Below are positions 16,724 through 24,192 of a DNA stretch of 64,000 bases, piece by piece. The stretch is from Buchananella felis. GTDB lineage: Bacteria > Actinomycetota > Actinomycetes > Actinomycetales > Actinomycetaceae. The position numbers were made by a program, and so were the translations under genes. The stretch is from assembly GCF_041380015.1 (NCBI RefSeq), contig NZ_CP159978.1. One strand, 5' to 3'. Position 1 is the stretch's first letter. Every line of letters starts with the position of its first letter. Under the pieces are notes generated by a model that did not search any database, was not told where the DNA came from, and saw only the letters and a program-made list of their open reading frames with translations.

Positions 16724-17485
16724 CTAGGCGTTCGCGTCCCCGTTTGCCAGGTCGTGCACGCGGGAGACCACGAAGTCCACCGCCTCCTCGGGGGTGTCCA
16801 CCAGTCGGATCAGGTCCAGGTCTGAGGCGGAGATGGTGCCGCGCCCCACCATCGTCTCCCGGATCCAGTCCAGCAGGCCGCCCCAGTAGCTGGAGTCGAT
16901 CAACGCCAGGGGGAAGGAGCGCACCTTGTGGGTCTGCACCAGGGTGAGCGCCTCGAAGAGCTCGTCCAGGGTGCCAAACCCGCCCGGCAGGCACACGAAG
17001 CCCTGGGCGTATTTCACGAACATGGTCTTGCGGGCAAAGAAGTAGCGGAAGTTGATGCCCAGGTTGACGTAGTCGTTCAGACCCTGCTCGAAGGGAAGTT
17101 CGATTCCCAGGCCCACGGAGGTGCCACCGGCCTGGGCGGCGCCCTTGTTGCCGGCCTCCATGACGCCCGGCCCGCCGCCGGTAATCACCGCAAAGCCGCG
17201 CTCCACCAGCAGGGCGGCGGTTCGCTCGCCCATCTGATACTCGGGCGTGCCCGGGCCGGTGCGGGCCGAACCGAAGATGGAGATCGCCGGGCCCAGCTCC
17301 GCCAGCGCCCCGAAGCCTTCCACGAACTCGGCCTGGATCCGCATCACCCGCCACGGGTCCTTGTGGAGCCAATCGGTGTCGTCCGCAGAGGCAAGGAGGC
17401 GAGCATCCGTGGTCTCACTGGGAATGTGCGGGCCGCGCAGCAGCGTTGGGCCCTTGTGGTAGGTGGTCTTCTTGGACAACATCAT
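16724..17485 (-). CDS. LOG-family protein (TIGR00730; nucleoside 5'-monophosphate phosphoribohydrolase)
   Basis: 253 aa, cytoplasmic. Has the LOG/lysine-decarboxylase-like motifs ITGGGPGVMEAGNKGA and PGGFGTLDELFE, which form the nucleotide site that cleaves base from nucleoside monophosphates such as cytokinin riboside phosphates. The true bacterial substrate is often unknown. ATG 17485 (next codon also ATG) is preceded by GGGAGGT at ideal spacing. It is divergent from the DUF3117 gene. LOG near DUF3117, an O-methyltransferase and mrp resembles the Rv1205-Rv1229c stretch of Mycobacterium, supporting chromosomal core status. Confidence 0.88.
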   Translation of the reverse strand: MMLSKKTTYHKGPTLLRGPHIPSETTDARLLASADDTDWLHKDPWRVMRIQAEFVEGFGALAELGPAISIFGSARTGPGTPEYQMGERTAALLVERGFAVITGGGPGVMEAGNKGAAQAGGTSVGLGIELPFEQGLNDYVNLGINFRYFFARKTMFVKYAQGFVCLPGGFGTLDELFEALTLVQTHKVRSFPLALIDSSYWGGLLDWIRETMVGRGTISASDLDLIRLVDTPEEAVDFVVSRVHDLANGDANA

Positions 17486-17620
17486 GGTGCTACCTCCCTG
17501 TTCGGGGCCATCCTACGGGCGTTATCCGCAACGGGGCGCTGGTAAGCGGCGCTTTGGGGAATCACCAACTAGAATGGCTACAGCGTTTATTCAGCGCCGT
17601 AGCAAACGCAAGGAGAACCC

Positions 17621-17785
17621 ATGGCAGCGATGAAGCCGCGCACCGGTGATGGTCCGCTTGAGGTAACCAAGGAAGGACGCAGCATCGTCATGCGTGTTCC
17701 GCTGGAAGGCGGAGGCCGCCTGGTGGTAGAGCTCTCCGCTGACGAGGCCAAGGAGCTGGCCACCTGCCTGCAGGGCGTCAACTGA
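17621..17785 (+). CDS. DUF3117 domain protein
   Basis: A 54-aa protein, almost entirely the DUF3117 domain: MAAMKPRTGDGPLEVTKEGR, then VMRVPLEGGGRLVVEL and a C-terminal ADEAKEL helix. The family is confined to actinobacteria and its function is unknown. ATG 17621 follows AAGGAGA. A strong terminator comes 12 nt after the stop, so it is a monocistronic unit. It lies divergent from the LOG gene and convergent with the O-methyltransferase. Confidence 0.9.
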   Translation: MAAMKPRTGDGPLEVTKEGRSIVMRVPLEGGGRLVVELSADEAKELATCLQGVN

Positions 17786-17797
17786 GCTTCACCAAGA

Positions 17798-17838
17798 GAC
17801 TGGGAGGGGCGGCCGCCGGCCGCCCCTCCCAGTCTTTT
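17798..17838 (+). terminator. Intrinsic terminator after DUF3117 gene
   Basis: Perfect 17-bp GC-rich stem (arms 17798-17814 and 17818-17834), 3-nt loop, followed by TTTT. It lies between convergent genes and may also stop transcription of the methyltransferase from the other side. Confidence 0.88.
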
Positions 17839-17849
17839 CGCCCGTGCAG

Positions 17850-18476
17850 CTAGCGCCGCACGGCCGCCAACAGGCCGTCGCCCACCGGCAGCAGGGTGGT
17901 CAGGAAGTCCTGGTCGTCCCGCAGGTGGCGCCCCAGCTCGCGGGCGGCCACGGTGGTCGCGTCGCGGCGCGCCGGGTCGGCCACCGCATCCCCGGCAAGG
18001 GCGTGCACAAAACACACCAGGCCGCCGGGGCGCAGCAGGCGCCTGGCGTGCTCCAGGTGCTCGGCGTGGTCACCCACGGAGGCGTCGATCACCACCGCGT
18101 CGTAGGCACGCGAGGCCATGCGCGGCAGCACGTCCAGCGGCTGCCCGCAGATCAGGCGCAGTCGCGTGGCCGGGTAGCCGGCGGTGGCCAGGACCTTCTT
18201 GGCGGCCTTGTGGAACTCCGCCTCCGGGTCTATGGAGGTGAGCACGCCGTCGGCGGGCATGCCCGCCAGCAGCCACAGGGAACCCACGCCCGTGCCGGTG
18301 CCGATCTCCAGCACCGCCTTGGCGCCCCCGGCAGCCACCAGCAGGCGCAGGGCCGCGCCGGTGCCGGGGGAGACGGTCGGGGCGCCCAGCTCGTGGGCGC
18401 TCACGCGGCCCGCAGCGATCGCCTCGTCCTCCGTGACGAATTCTTCCGTGTAGGTCCAGGACTGGGACTTATCCAC
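17850..18476 (-). CDS. O-methyltransferase (Methyltransf_3 family)
   Basis: 208-aa SAM-dependent methyltransferase resembling mycobacterial Rv1220c. The SAM motif I VLEIGTGTGVGSLWLL is at ~residues 55-70. SIDPEAEFH follows, then DAVVIDASVGDHAEHL (metal/acceptor region) and LRPGGLVCFV. Acceptor unknown; relatives methylate catechol-like hydroxyls using a divalent metal. GTG 18476 is 17 nt downstream of the mrp stop with AAAGG in between, so the two are probably co-transcribed. Confidence 0.87.
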   Translation of the reverse strand: MDKSQSWTYTEEFVTEDEAIAAGRVSAHELGAPTVSPGTGAALRLLVAAGGAKAVLEIGTGTGVGSLWLLAGMPADGVLTSIDPEAEFHKAAKKVLATAGYPATRLRLICGQPLDVLPRMASRAYDAVVIDASVGDHAEHLEHARRLLRPGGLVCFVHALAGDAVADPARRDATTVAARELGRHLRDDQDFLTTLLPVGDGLLAAVRR

Positions 18477-18493
18477 TTTCGGCTGCCTTTCTA

Positions 18494-19627
18494 CTAACGC
18501 AGCGGGGTAACGCCAAGCGGGCGGCCGGACAGTCCCCGCGCCCGCTTGCCCAGCGTTGCGGCCACGTCTCGCAGGGCGGCGGCGGCAGCGTCGTCGGCGT
18601 CCTGACCGGCCAGGGGGTCACCCAGGTCACCGGAGCGGCGCAAATCAACGGACAAAGGAATCTGCGCCAGCAGCGGCACTTCGTAGCCAAGCTGCTCGCT
18701 CAGGTGCTCGGAGACGGCCTGGCCGCCGCCGGCCCCGAAGATCTCCAGGCGCGTGCCGTCCTCCTGCTCCAGGTAGCTCATGTTCTCCACCACGCCCACC
18801 ACGCGCTGGCGGGTCTGGGCGGCGATGGAGCCGGCGCGCTCGGCCACCTCGGCGGCCGCGAGCTGCGGGGTGGTCACCACCAGGATCTCCGCGTTGGGCA
18901 GGTACTGGGCGATAGAGATGGCCACGTCGCCGGTCCCCGGGGGCAGGTCCAGCAGCAGCACGTCCAGGTCACCCCAGTGCACGTCGCCCAGGAACTGCCC
19001 GATCGCGCGGTGCAGCATGGGGCCGCGCCACACCACCGGCTGGCCGTCCGGTACGAACATGCCGATCGAGATGACCTTCACGTCCTTCGCCACCGGCGGG
19101 ATGATCGCGGTGTCAACCTTGGTGGGCGGGTGGTCCACGCCCAGCATGCGCGGGATGGAAAACCCGTAGATGTCAGCGTCCACCACGCCCACCTTCAATC
19201 CCTGCTTGGCCATCGCGGCCGACAGGTTGGAGGTGACGGTGGACTTGCCCACCCCGCCCTTGCCGGAGGTGACCGCGTAGATGCGCGTCAGGTTGCCCGG
19301 CTTGGTGAACGGGATCTCCGGCTCGGGCGCGCCGCCGGTCAGCTTGGAGCGCAGCTCCGCCTTCTGCTCATCGCTCATGACGCCCATGCGCACGTCGACG
19401 GCCTCGATGCCCTCCACCGCGCCGACCGCAGCGGCGACGTCCTTGCTGATCTTGTCCCGCAACGGGCAGCCGGCGGTGGTCAGCAGGATGTGGACAGTCG
19501 CGATGCCCGCGCCGTCCACCTCCACGTTGTCCACCATGCCCAGTTCCGTGATTGGCCTGCGGATCTCGGGGTCGATGACCGTGGCCAGGGCGGCGTGGAT
19601 TGCCTCCAGGAGGGCGTTTTCACTCAT
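18494..19627 (-). CDS. mrp: Mrp/NBP35-type iron-sulfur carrier P-loop ATPase
   Basis: 377 aa. The N-terminal MIP18/DUF59 domain (~1-90) includes TTAGCPLRD. The ParA/Mrp ATPase domain has the deviant Walker A SGKGGVGKST, and VVWRGPMLHRAIGQFLGDV plus LLLDLPPGTGD. It is thought to bind and pass on Fe-S clusters. The C-terminal CxxC of classical Mrp is absent: the segment reads ENMSYLEQEDGTRLEIFG, as in actinobacterial relatives. ATG 19627 was chosen because the DUF59 domain starts right after it; no clear SD. Upstream lies the accessory island with its repeat element. Confidence 0.92.
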   Translation of the reverse strand: MSENALLEAIHAALATVIDPEIRRPITELGMVDNVEVDGAGIATVHILLTTAGCPLRDKISKDVAAAVGAVEGIEAVDVRMGVMSDEQKAELRSKLTGGAPEPEIPFTKPGNLTRIYAVTSGKGGVGKSTVTSNLSAAMAKQGLKVGVVDADIYGFSIPRMLGVDHPPTKVDTAIIPPVAKDVKVISIGMFVPDGQPVVWRGPMLHRAIGQFLGDVHWGDLDVLLLDLPPGTGDVAISIAQYLPNAEILVVTTPQLAAAEVAERAGSIAAQTRQRVVGVVENMSYLEQEDGTRLEIFGAGGGQAVSEHLSEQLGYEVPLLAQIPLSVDLRRSGDLGDPLAGQDADDAAAAALRDVAATLGKRARGLSGRPLGVTPLR

Positions 19628-19857
19628 GGACAGCGATTTTACCTGGGCGGGTGGCCGACGTCGCCGCCAGCCGCCCGGTGCAAATTCGGCCTGTGTGAGT
19701 AGTGGCGCCACTGGGGCGGGGTGCGCGCGAGCAGTGGTGCCATCGGGGGCGCGCGAGCAGTGGCCCTGCCGGGGCGGGTTGTGAGGGAATAGCGCGCCGG
19801 ACTCCAGCGACGTGCGTCGGTGCCGGACTCCAGTGACGCGCGCAGGTGCCGGGCTCA

Positions 19858-20009
19858 GGTGCGCGCACAGGACCCACGATGGGCTAAACCGGTCGACCTA
19901 GACCTTGTGCATTCGACCTAGACCTTAGAGCGCTACGCATGGTCTAGGTCGAGTGCACAAGGTCTAGGTCGTTCAAAACTGAAACACTGCGGGGTGCGGA
20001 CGCGCCGGT
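19858..20009. repeat. Direct repeat element, copy 1 (palindrome core 19894-19971)
   Basis: About 150 bp, nearly identical in the same orientation to 27400-27551. Core: left arm 19894-19924 and right arm 19941-19971 are 31-nt inverted repeats with a single mismatch, each built from two GACCTAGACC units. The 16-nt centre is TTAGAGCGCTACGCAT (19925-19940). The CTAG content is notable in such GC-rich DNA. No transposase or recombinase gene lies next to it. It could be a recombination or protein-binding site, or a folded RNA/DNA element. Confidence 0.85.
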
Positions 20010-20034
20010 GGGGCCGGGTTGCCACCCGGGCGGC

Positions 20035-20153
20035 GTTTAGTGGCTAAGCTGGCGCTAATGCAGCTAATGCGTTAGCAAAGGGCCGGCGGTTTACGCCCCT
20101 CCAAGTTGCCAGTTTCTGGTCCTTTCACGCCTGAGTAGTTTTGGTGGTGAAAC
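20035..20153 (+). promoter_or_regulatory. Upstream region of lipoprotein gene A with repeated GCTAA half-sites
   Basis: About 120 bp that also occurs, inverted, in front of lipoprotein gene C (27239-27358). It carries GCTAATGC twice in a row (20053-20070 region) followed by TTAGC in inverted orientation, plus GGCTAAG upstream: a plausible cluster of regulator half-sites. Conservation of non-coding sequence across the two copies implies a shared promoter. No confident -35/-10 pair could be picked. Confidence 0.45.
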
Positions 20154-21176
20154 GTGACTAAACGGCAGGTGCGTTTTGTTTACGGTGCAGTCGGGGCCTG
20201 CCTGGCCCTGGCGGCCTGCGCTCCGATTGGCGCTAAGGAGGAGTCCGGGCAGGCGCCGCTCGCCCCGGTAGTGACACCGACGGCCCCGGTTACCGCGATA
20301 CCCAGCAGCACCGACGCGGGAGTAGAAGCAGCCAGGGGCGGAGGCGGCGTTGGCGCCGCCGCAGGGGATGTACAAAAGGACATCTCTACCTGGGCGCTAC
20401 CGTTAGACCGCTGGCTCTACCCGAGTAACCACGCAATGTCCCTGGAGATCTGGGAACGCATGGTGGTCAAGTGTATGTGGAGTAACGGAATCACAGAGCG
20501 AAAAGTGAATCGTGATTCCTCTGCGCCTTTCCCAGAAGATGCACCTACAGGCAAAGTAGCCGATCGGCTCTTCAACATGAGAATCGCCCAGAAGTACGGT
20601 TATCGCCCCGCCCCCAATCCACAGAATCCCTGGACCGAGGAACAGCAGCGGGCGGGAGATGGCTTTGCAGGCAATTCCTCACTTCGGGATGAGTGGAAAA
20701 AGTGTATGGAACCAGCTAGCGAAGAATTTCTAGCCCGATATGGGGAATCACATCTTGATGTCTCAAACCGGCTTTCCGGTATAGCAGACCTAAACCGTGT
20801 CGGGGTGAATCGGAACAGTATAGAGGCTGTGGCGGCGGCGCAGCGGTGGCGTGAGTGCATGGCGCCGCTGGGTATTCCGGATCTGCCCGAGCAGCCATTC
20901 GCTAAAACTAGATACCACATTCCGGAAACGCTTCAGCAGCGCTTCGATTGGTACCCCGGTGGCCAGCCTGGTGCGGAGGAGATCGAGTACGCGGTGCACG
21001 ATGCGCAGTGCCGCGCCTCCTCTGGGTGGGACCAGACCCTTTATGAGGATGAGTGGGCTCAGCAGGAAGCGTTTGTCAACGCCCACCGGGCAGAGCTGGA
21101 CGCGGCAGCTCAGCAATCGGAACAGGATGCCATCAAGCTGCGTGCCTTGCTGGCTGAGGTGCAGGCAGAGAAGTAG
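20154..21176 (+). CDS. Four-cysteine lipoprotein A (accessory-island family)
   Basis: 340 aa, function unknown. GTG 20154 gives a signal peptide ending in LALAACAPIG (lipobox LAAC, Cys at ~20), so it is membrane-anchored on the outer face. A Pro/Ala/Thr/Gly linker (~25-70) precedes a globular domain with regularly placed cysteines: VVKCM, WKKCM, WRECMAPLG and DAQCRAS. It ends in an Ala/Gln/Glu-rich helix. Paralogues B and C are in the same island. The last ~115 codons (from 20823) are nearly identical to gene B at DNA level, indicating recent duplication or gene conversion. The middle part diverges, as expected for an interaction surface. Confidence 0.8.
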   Translation: MTKRQVRFVYGAVGACLALAACAPIGAKEESGQAPLAPVVTPTAPVTAIPSSTDAGVEAARGGGGVGAAAGDVQKDISTWALPLDRWLYPSNHAMSLEIWERMVVKCMWSNGITERKVNRDSSAPFPEDAPTGKVADRLFNMRIAQKYGYRPAPNPQNPWTEEQQRAGDGFAGNSSLRDEWKKCMEPASEEFLARYGESHLDVSNRLSGIADLNRVGVNRNSIEAVAAAQRWRECMAPLGIPDLPEQPFAKTRYHIPETLQQRFDWYPGGQPGAEEIEYAVHDAQCRASSGWDQTLYEDEWAQQEAFVNAHRAELDAAAQQSEQDAIKLRALLAEVQAEK

Positions 21177-21321
21177 TGAGGAGCAGTTTGAAGCGCTGGC
21201 TTTTGCCCCTGGGGGCGGTAGCGGTGGCGGTGTTGCTGGTGGTGGCCACGTGGATGCTTGCCACCCGCTTTCAATCGCCTGCGCAACGAGAGGCGAACGC
21301 GCAGGCCCCACTGGCCCAACC
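20823..21321 (+). repeat. 499-bp near-identical direct repeat, copy 1 (second copy 22580-23078)
   Basis: Covers the 3' third of lipoprotein gene A plus the first ~48 codons of the adaptor gene remnant. The second copy, offset by 1757 bp, spans the same parts of gene B and the intact adaptor. Only a handful of substitutions are visible. Identity stops abruptly at 21321/23078 inside the adaptor reading frame, which is how the upstream adaptor copy came to be truncated. Confidence 0.9.
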
Positions 21322-21421
21322 CGTGGGAACTGTGCAAGAACAGTGCAGGTCTTTTGTATCTAGTCTCAAAGTAAAACAAGCAGGTGCAGGCACAATCGCC
21401 TATATCGATAATTTCTTCTAA
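21176..21421 (+). pseudogene. Truncated copy of the membrane-fusion adaptor gene
   Basis: GTG 21176 overlaps the stop of lipoprotein A by one base, exactly as the intact adaptor does with lipoprotein B. The first ~48 residues (MRSSLKRWLLPLGAVAVAVL and on) match the adaptor at 22933; the frame then runs into unrelated sequence (GTVQEQCRSFVSS...) and stops after 81 aa. The membrane segment is kept, but the peptidoglycan-binding and HlyD-like parts are gone. Most likely a duplication remnant; a small membrane peptide could still be made. Confidence 0.75.
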
Positions 21422-21442
21422 GCGGGTCTGGTATGGTAGCGT

Positions 21443-21463
21443 GTACCCTTAAGGTAAGGGTAC
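21443..21463. promoter_or_regulatory. Perfect inverted repeat, candidate operator
   Basis: Arms GTACCCTTA (21443-21451) and TAAGGGTAC (21455-21463) with a 3-nt centre, 21 nt before the start of the peptidoglycan-binding protein gene and just upstream of its SD. Position suits a repressor or activator site, or a leader hairpin. No regulator gene is in the island. Confidence 0.5.
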
Positions 21464-21484
21464 TTTCGGCAGAAGGAGATTGCA

Positions 21485-21898
21485 ATGAGGCGATCAAGTG
21501 TGCTCGTAGTAGCTGCCAGTCTTTTGGCAGGACTGGCCGTTTCTGTGCCTGCGCAGGCGGGCGAAGTTGGTGTAGTGTCGTCGACTGCGACAATTGCTCC
21601 GGCATCCTACGGACCTTGTAACGGCGCATCCTGGGTATGGAAATGGTATGGTCGGAAGAGCCTGCCCTCCACGTGGAATGACAATGGGCAGACTACCTGC
21701 TGGCTTGAGAGAGATTACAAGTACCGAATCGGAACCGTTGCCCTGCAGCGCGGGTTGAACAAGAATGGGCAGAACGTGCTTGTTGACGGGTACTATGGCG
21801 ATGACACAGAAAAGGCGGTCAAGTCGATCCAGGCGGCGAAGTCTCTAGAGCGGGATGGTATTTACGGTCCGGCTACTCGTGACGTGATGTGGTGGTGA
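21485..21898 (+). CDS. Small secreted peptidoglycan-binding-domain protein
   Basis: 137 aa. ATG 21485 follows AGAAGGAGAT. A signal peptide of about 26 residues ends in VPAQA-G with no lipobox Cys, so it is secreted. The mature part has a Trp-rich two-Cys segment (CNGASWVWKWYG...TTCW) and then a PG_binding_1-like helical repeat: VALQRGLNKNGQN, VDGYYGDDTEKAVKSIQ and DGIYGPATRDVMW. No catalytic domain is present. It sits between the adaptor remnant and lipoprotein B and is AT-richer than core genes. It could be a cell-wall-targeted effector or bacteriocin-like product, or a component that docks the exporter on peptidoglycan; the sequence does not decide. Confidence 0.75.
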   Translation: MRRSSVLVVAASLLAGLAVSVPAQAGEVGVVSSTATIAPASYGPCNGASWVWKWYGRKSLPSTWNDNGQTTCWLERDYKYRIGTVALQRGLNKNGQNVLVDGYYGDDTEKAVKSIQAAKSLERDGIYGPATRDVMWW

Positions 21899-21901
21899 CG
21901 C

Positions 21902-22933
21902 ATGACTAGGCGGCGTCCTCGTTTCCTTGTAAGTGCACTAGCTGGCGCGCTTTTGCTGTCTGCCTGTGGCCCGATTGGTGCCAAGGAGGAGGGCAGGCAG
22001 GTCCCGCCCGCCCCGGTGGTGACACCGACGTCTGCGCCATCAGGCGTAGTCGCTTCGGCTGAGACGGCTGAGGGTAGCAGTGGTGGTACTAGCGCTGGTG
22101 GGGGAAACGGGGGCGCCGCCGCAGGGGATGTGCAAAAGGACATCTCTACCTGGGCGCTGCCGCTGGACCGTTGGCGGTACCCTCACAATGAGGTGATGGC
22201 CGCTGAAATCTGGGAGCGCATGCTGACCAAGTGCATTAACGCTCGGGGCGTTTCATATGTTCCGCGCTGGAACTCGTCTGCCCCTTTCGCCGAGGACACT
22301 CCTGGCGGAATCTATGCAGATCGTCTTTTTAATGAACCCATTGCCAGAAAGTACGGTTATCGCCCTGCCCCTGACCCGCAAAACCCGTGGACGGAGGAGC
22401 AGCTCCGAGCCGGGGATGGCCTAGTGGGACAGCCCGAGGTTCGCGAAGCGTGGGATCAGTGCATGCCGACGGCCAACCAGGAGTTCGAAAAGCGATTCGG
22501 TGGGCCTCCATTCGATACCTCAAATAACTTTCCCGCCTGGGGAGAGTTAAACCGGATGGGGCCGGATAAGAACAGTCCTGAGGCTTTGGCGGCGGCGCAG
22601 CGGTGGCGTGAGTGCATGGCCCCCCTGGGTATTTCGGATCTGCCCGAGCAGCCATTCGCTAAAACTAGATACCACATTCCGGAAACGCTTCAGCAGCGCT
22701 TCGATTGGTACCCCGGTGGCCAGCCTGGTGCGGAGGAGATCGAGTACGCGGTGCACGATGCGCAGTGCCGCGCCTCCTCTGGGTGGGACCAGACCCTTTA
22801 TGAGGATGAGTGGGCTCAGCAGGAAGCGTTTGTCAACGCCCACCGGGCAGAGCTGGACGCGGCAGCTCAGCAATCGGAACAGGATGCCATCAAGCTGCGT
22901 GCCTTGCTGGCTGAGGTGCAGGCAGAGAAGTAG
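21902..22933 (+). CDS. Four-cysteine lipoprotein B (accessory-island family)
   Basis: 343 aa paralogue of lipoproteins A and C. ATG 21902 lies 3 nt after the preceding stop. The signal peptide differs from A and C (MTRRRPRFLVSALAGALLLS) but keeps a lipobox LSAC followed by GPIGAKEE. A Ser/Gly/Thr-rich linker with many glycines precedes GDVQKDISTWALPLDRW and the cysteine motifs TKCI, WDQCM, WRECMAPLG and DAQCRAS. Its stop overlaps the intact adaptor start by one base, so it is probably produced with the ABC system and may be its substrate-binding or accessory lipoprotein. Confidence 0.8.
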   Translation: MTRRRPRFLVSALAGALLLSACGPIGAKEEGRQVPPAPVVTPTSAPSGVVASAETAEGSSGGTSAGGGNGGAAAGDVQKDISTWALPLDRWRYPHNEVMAAEIWERMLTKCINARGVSYVPRWNSSAPFAEDTPGGIYADRLFNEPIARKYGYRPAPDPQNPWTEEQLRAGDGLVGQPEVREAWDQCMPTANQEFEKRFGGPPFDTSNNFPAWGELNRMGPDKNSPEALAAAQRWRECMAPLGISDLPEQPFAKTRYHIPETLQQRFDWYPGGQPGAEEIEYAVHDAQCRASSGWDQTLYEDEWAQQEAFVNAHRAELDAAAQQSEQDAIKLRALLAEVQAEK

Positions 22934-23078
22934 TGAGGAGCAGTTTGAAGCGCTGGCTTTTGCCCCTGGGGGCGGTAGCGGTGGCGGTGTTGCTGGTGGT
23001 GGCCACGTGGATGCTGGCTACCCGCTTTCAATCGCCTGCGCAACGAGAGGCCAACGCGCAGGCCCCACTGGCCCAACC
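22580..23078 (+). repeat. 499-bp near-identical direct repeat, copy 2 (first copy 20823-21321)
   Basis: Covers the 3' third of lipoprotein gene B and the first ~48 codons of the intact adaptor gene. Differences from copy 1 include gtggcg/ttggcg near the left end and CTTGCC/CTGGCT near 23015. Confidence 0.9.
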
Positions 23079-24192
23079 AGTCGTGGTGCCTGTCACCAAG
23101 GGGGACTTGAAGGAACAGCTCACTGCACGCGCGGAGGTCACGGGAGCGGCCCAAAAGAAGCTCACCATCCCCATTCCCGCTGGCGCGGCTGTCATTACCG
23201 CTCAGGGAACGGGCACTGGCCAGCAGCTTCAAGCCGGCTCCGTTGTCACCTGGGTAAACGACCGTCCACTCATCGCGCTACCGGGGGCTTTCCCGTTCTA
23301 CCGCGACATGGCGGAGGGGGATGAGGGCGAGGACGTCCGCCAGCTCCAGCGCGCCTTGCAGGCCCTGGGCTACGACATCAGCGCGGAGGGAGAGTTTGGC
23401 CCCTACACCGCCGCGTGTGTGAAGGACATGTACCAGCAGCGCGGATCTGCCGCCGTGACCCGACCGGTGGCAGAGGCTCCTGCGCCCGCCCCTCAGCCCG
23501 GTGTGGGCAATCCGCCGGCAGCGGCGGACCAAGCCAGTACCCGTCCCGAGGGCGCGCCGGGGGAAGCGGCAGCCTCCCAGGCCGCTGCCCCGCCTGCGCC
23601 TGCGAGCACGAAGACGGAAGTGGTGGTGCGTGCCAGCGAACTGTTGGTGCTGCCGGAGCTACCACTCCAGGTCAGCGAGGCAATCGCCACCGGAACAACC
23701 TTGACTGCGGAGAACGCCTTCTTCATCGTCGGTGGTAGCGACGTTCATCTCAAGGTACAAATGCCTGCCGGGCAGGCCGCTCGTTTGAAAGTGGGAATGA
23801 CGGGAAGCGCCGCAGTTGGCGAGCAGCAGCTGGCGGTGAAGATTGCTTCGATAAAGGAACAGGAGGCGGACGAGCAGTCCGCCGAGCAGGGGCCACCCGG
23901 TTCCAGCAACACCGTAGTGGAACTCGCCCCGCTCTCCGGGGCCGTGCCGGCAGAGTGGGCGCAGGGTGACCCGCCTCTGGTCACCATCGACTTCTTCGAG
24001 CCGCTTAAAGGCGCCCTGCTGGTGCCGCAACGCGCCATCGCGGTAGACGTGGCCGGGGGAACCTGGGTGCTCAAGCAGGTCCAGGGCGCCTTTGAGCAGA
24101 CTGCCATTAGGGAGATCAGGTGCGTGGCGGGCCTGTGCGCGGTCGAGGGCGGCATCGCCCCCGGTGACAAGGTGCGGGTGGACTTCGAGTGA
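22933..24192 (+). CDS. Membrane-fusion (HlyD/MacA-like) adaptor with peptidoglycan-binding domain
   Basis: 419 aa. GTG 22933 shares a base with the upstream stop. One N-terminal membrane segment (~10-29), then an extracytoplasmic part. Early beta-rich HlyD-like strands contain VTKGDLKEQLTARAEVTG. A PG_binding_1-type helix repeat (EGDEGEDVRQLQRALQALGY...GEFGPYTAACVKDM, ~128-170) sits where Gram-negative adaptors have a coiled-coil hairpin. A Pro/Ala linker follows, then the adaptor core (VVVRASELLVLPELP, LKVGMTGSAAVG). A GTGA overlap couples it to the MacB-like gene. The wall-binding domain probably anchors the exporter to peptidoglycan in this single-membrane cell. Confidence 0.82.
   Translation: MRSSLKRWLLPLGAVAVAVLLVVATWMLATRFQSPAQREANAQAPLAQPVVVPVTKGDLKEQLTARAEVTGAAQKKLTIPIPAGAAVITAQGTGTGQQLQAGSVVTWVNDRPLIALPGAFPFYRDMAEGDEGEDVRQLQRALQALGYDISAEGEFGPYTAACVKDMYQQRGSAAVTRPVAEAPAPAPQPGVGNPPAAADQASTRPEGAPGEAAASQAAAPPAPASTKTEVVVRASELLVLPELPLQVSEAIATGTTLTAENAFFIVGGSDVHLKVQMPAGQAARLKVGMTGSAAVGEQQLAVKIASIKEQEADEQSAEQGPPGSSNTVVELAPLSGAVPAEWAQGDPPLVTIDFFEPLKGALLVPQRAIAVDVAGGTWVLKQVQGAFEQTAIREIRCVAGLCAVEGGIAPGDKVRVDFE

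Larger units (their letters stand above)
19628..20153. other. 526-bp intergenic region at the left edge of the accessory island
   Basis: No credible gene. It holds short degenerate direct repeats: GCGCGCGAGCAGTGG at 19723-19737 and 19749-19763, and GCCGGACTCCAG at 19796-19807 and 19822-19833. After these comes the ~150-bp repeat element (19858-20009) and then the promoter-proximal region of the first lipoprotein gene (from ~20035). The short repeats look like decayed copies of material near the element; similar GCGCAGGTGCC-GGCTCAGG text recurs at ~27590-27620. Confidence 0.6.

Noticed and set aside
19894..19971. Possible CRISPR-like or tandem repeat array
   Set aside because: Only four GACCTAGACC-type units in palindromic layout, no regular spacers, no cas genes.
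21485..21898. Lactococcin 972-type bacteriocin
   Set aside because: The Trp-rich start is suggestive, but the rest is a PG_binding_1-like repeat and the family's usual features are not visible; kept as a wall-binding protein of unknown role.
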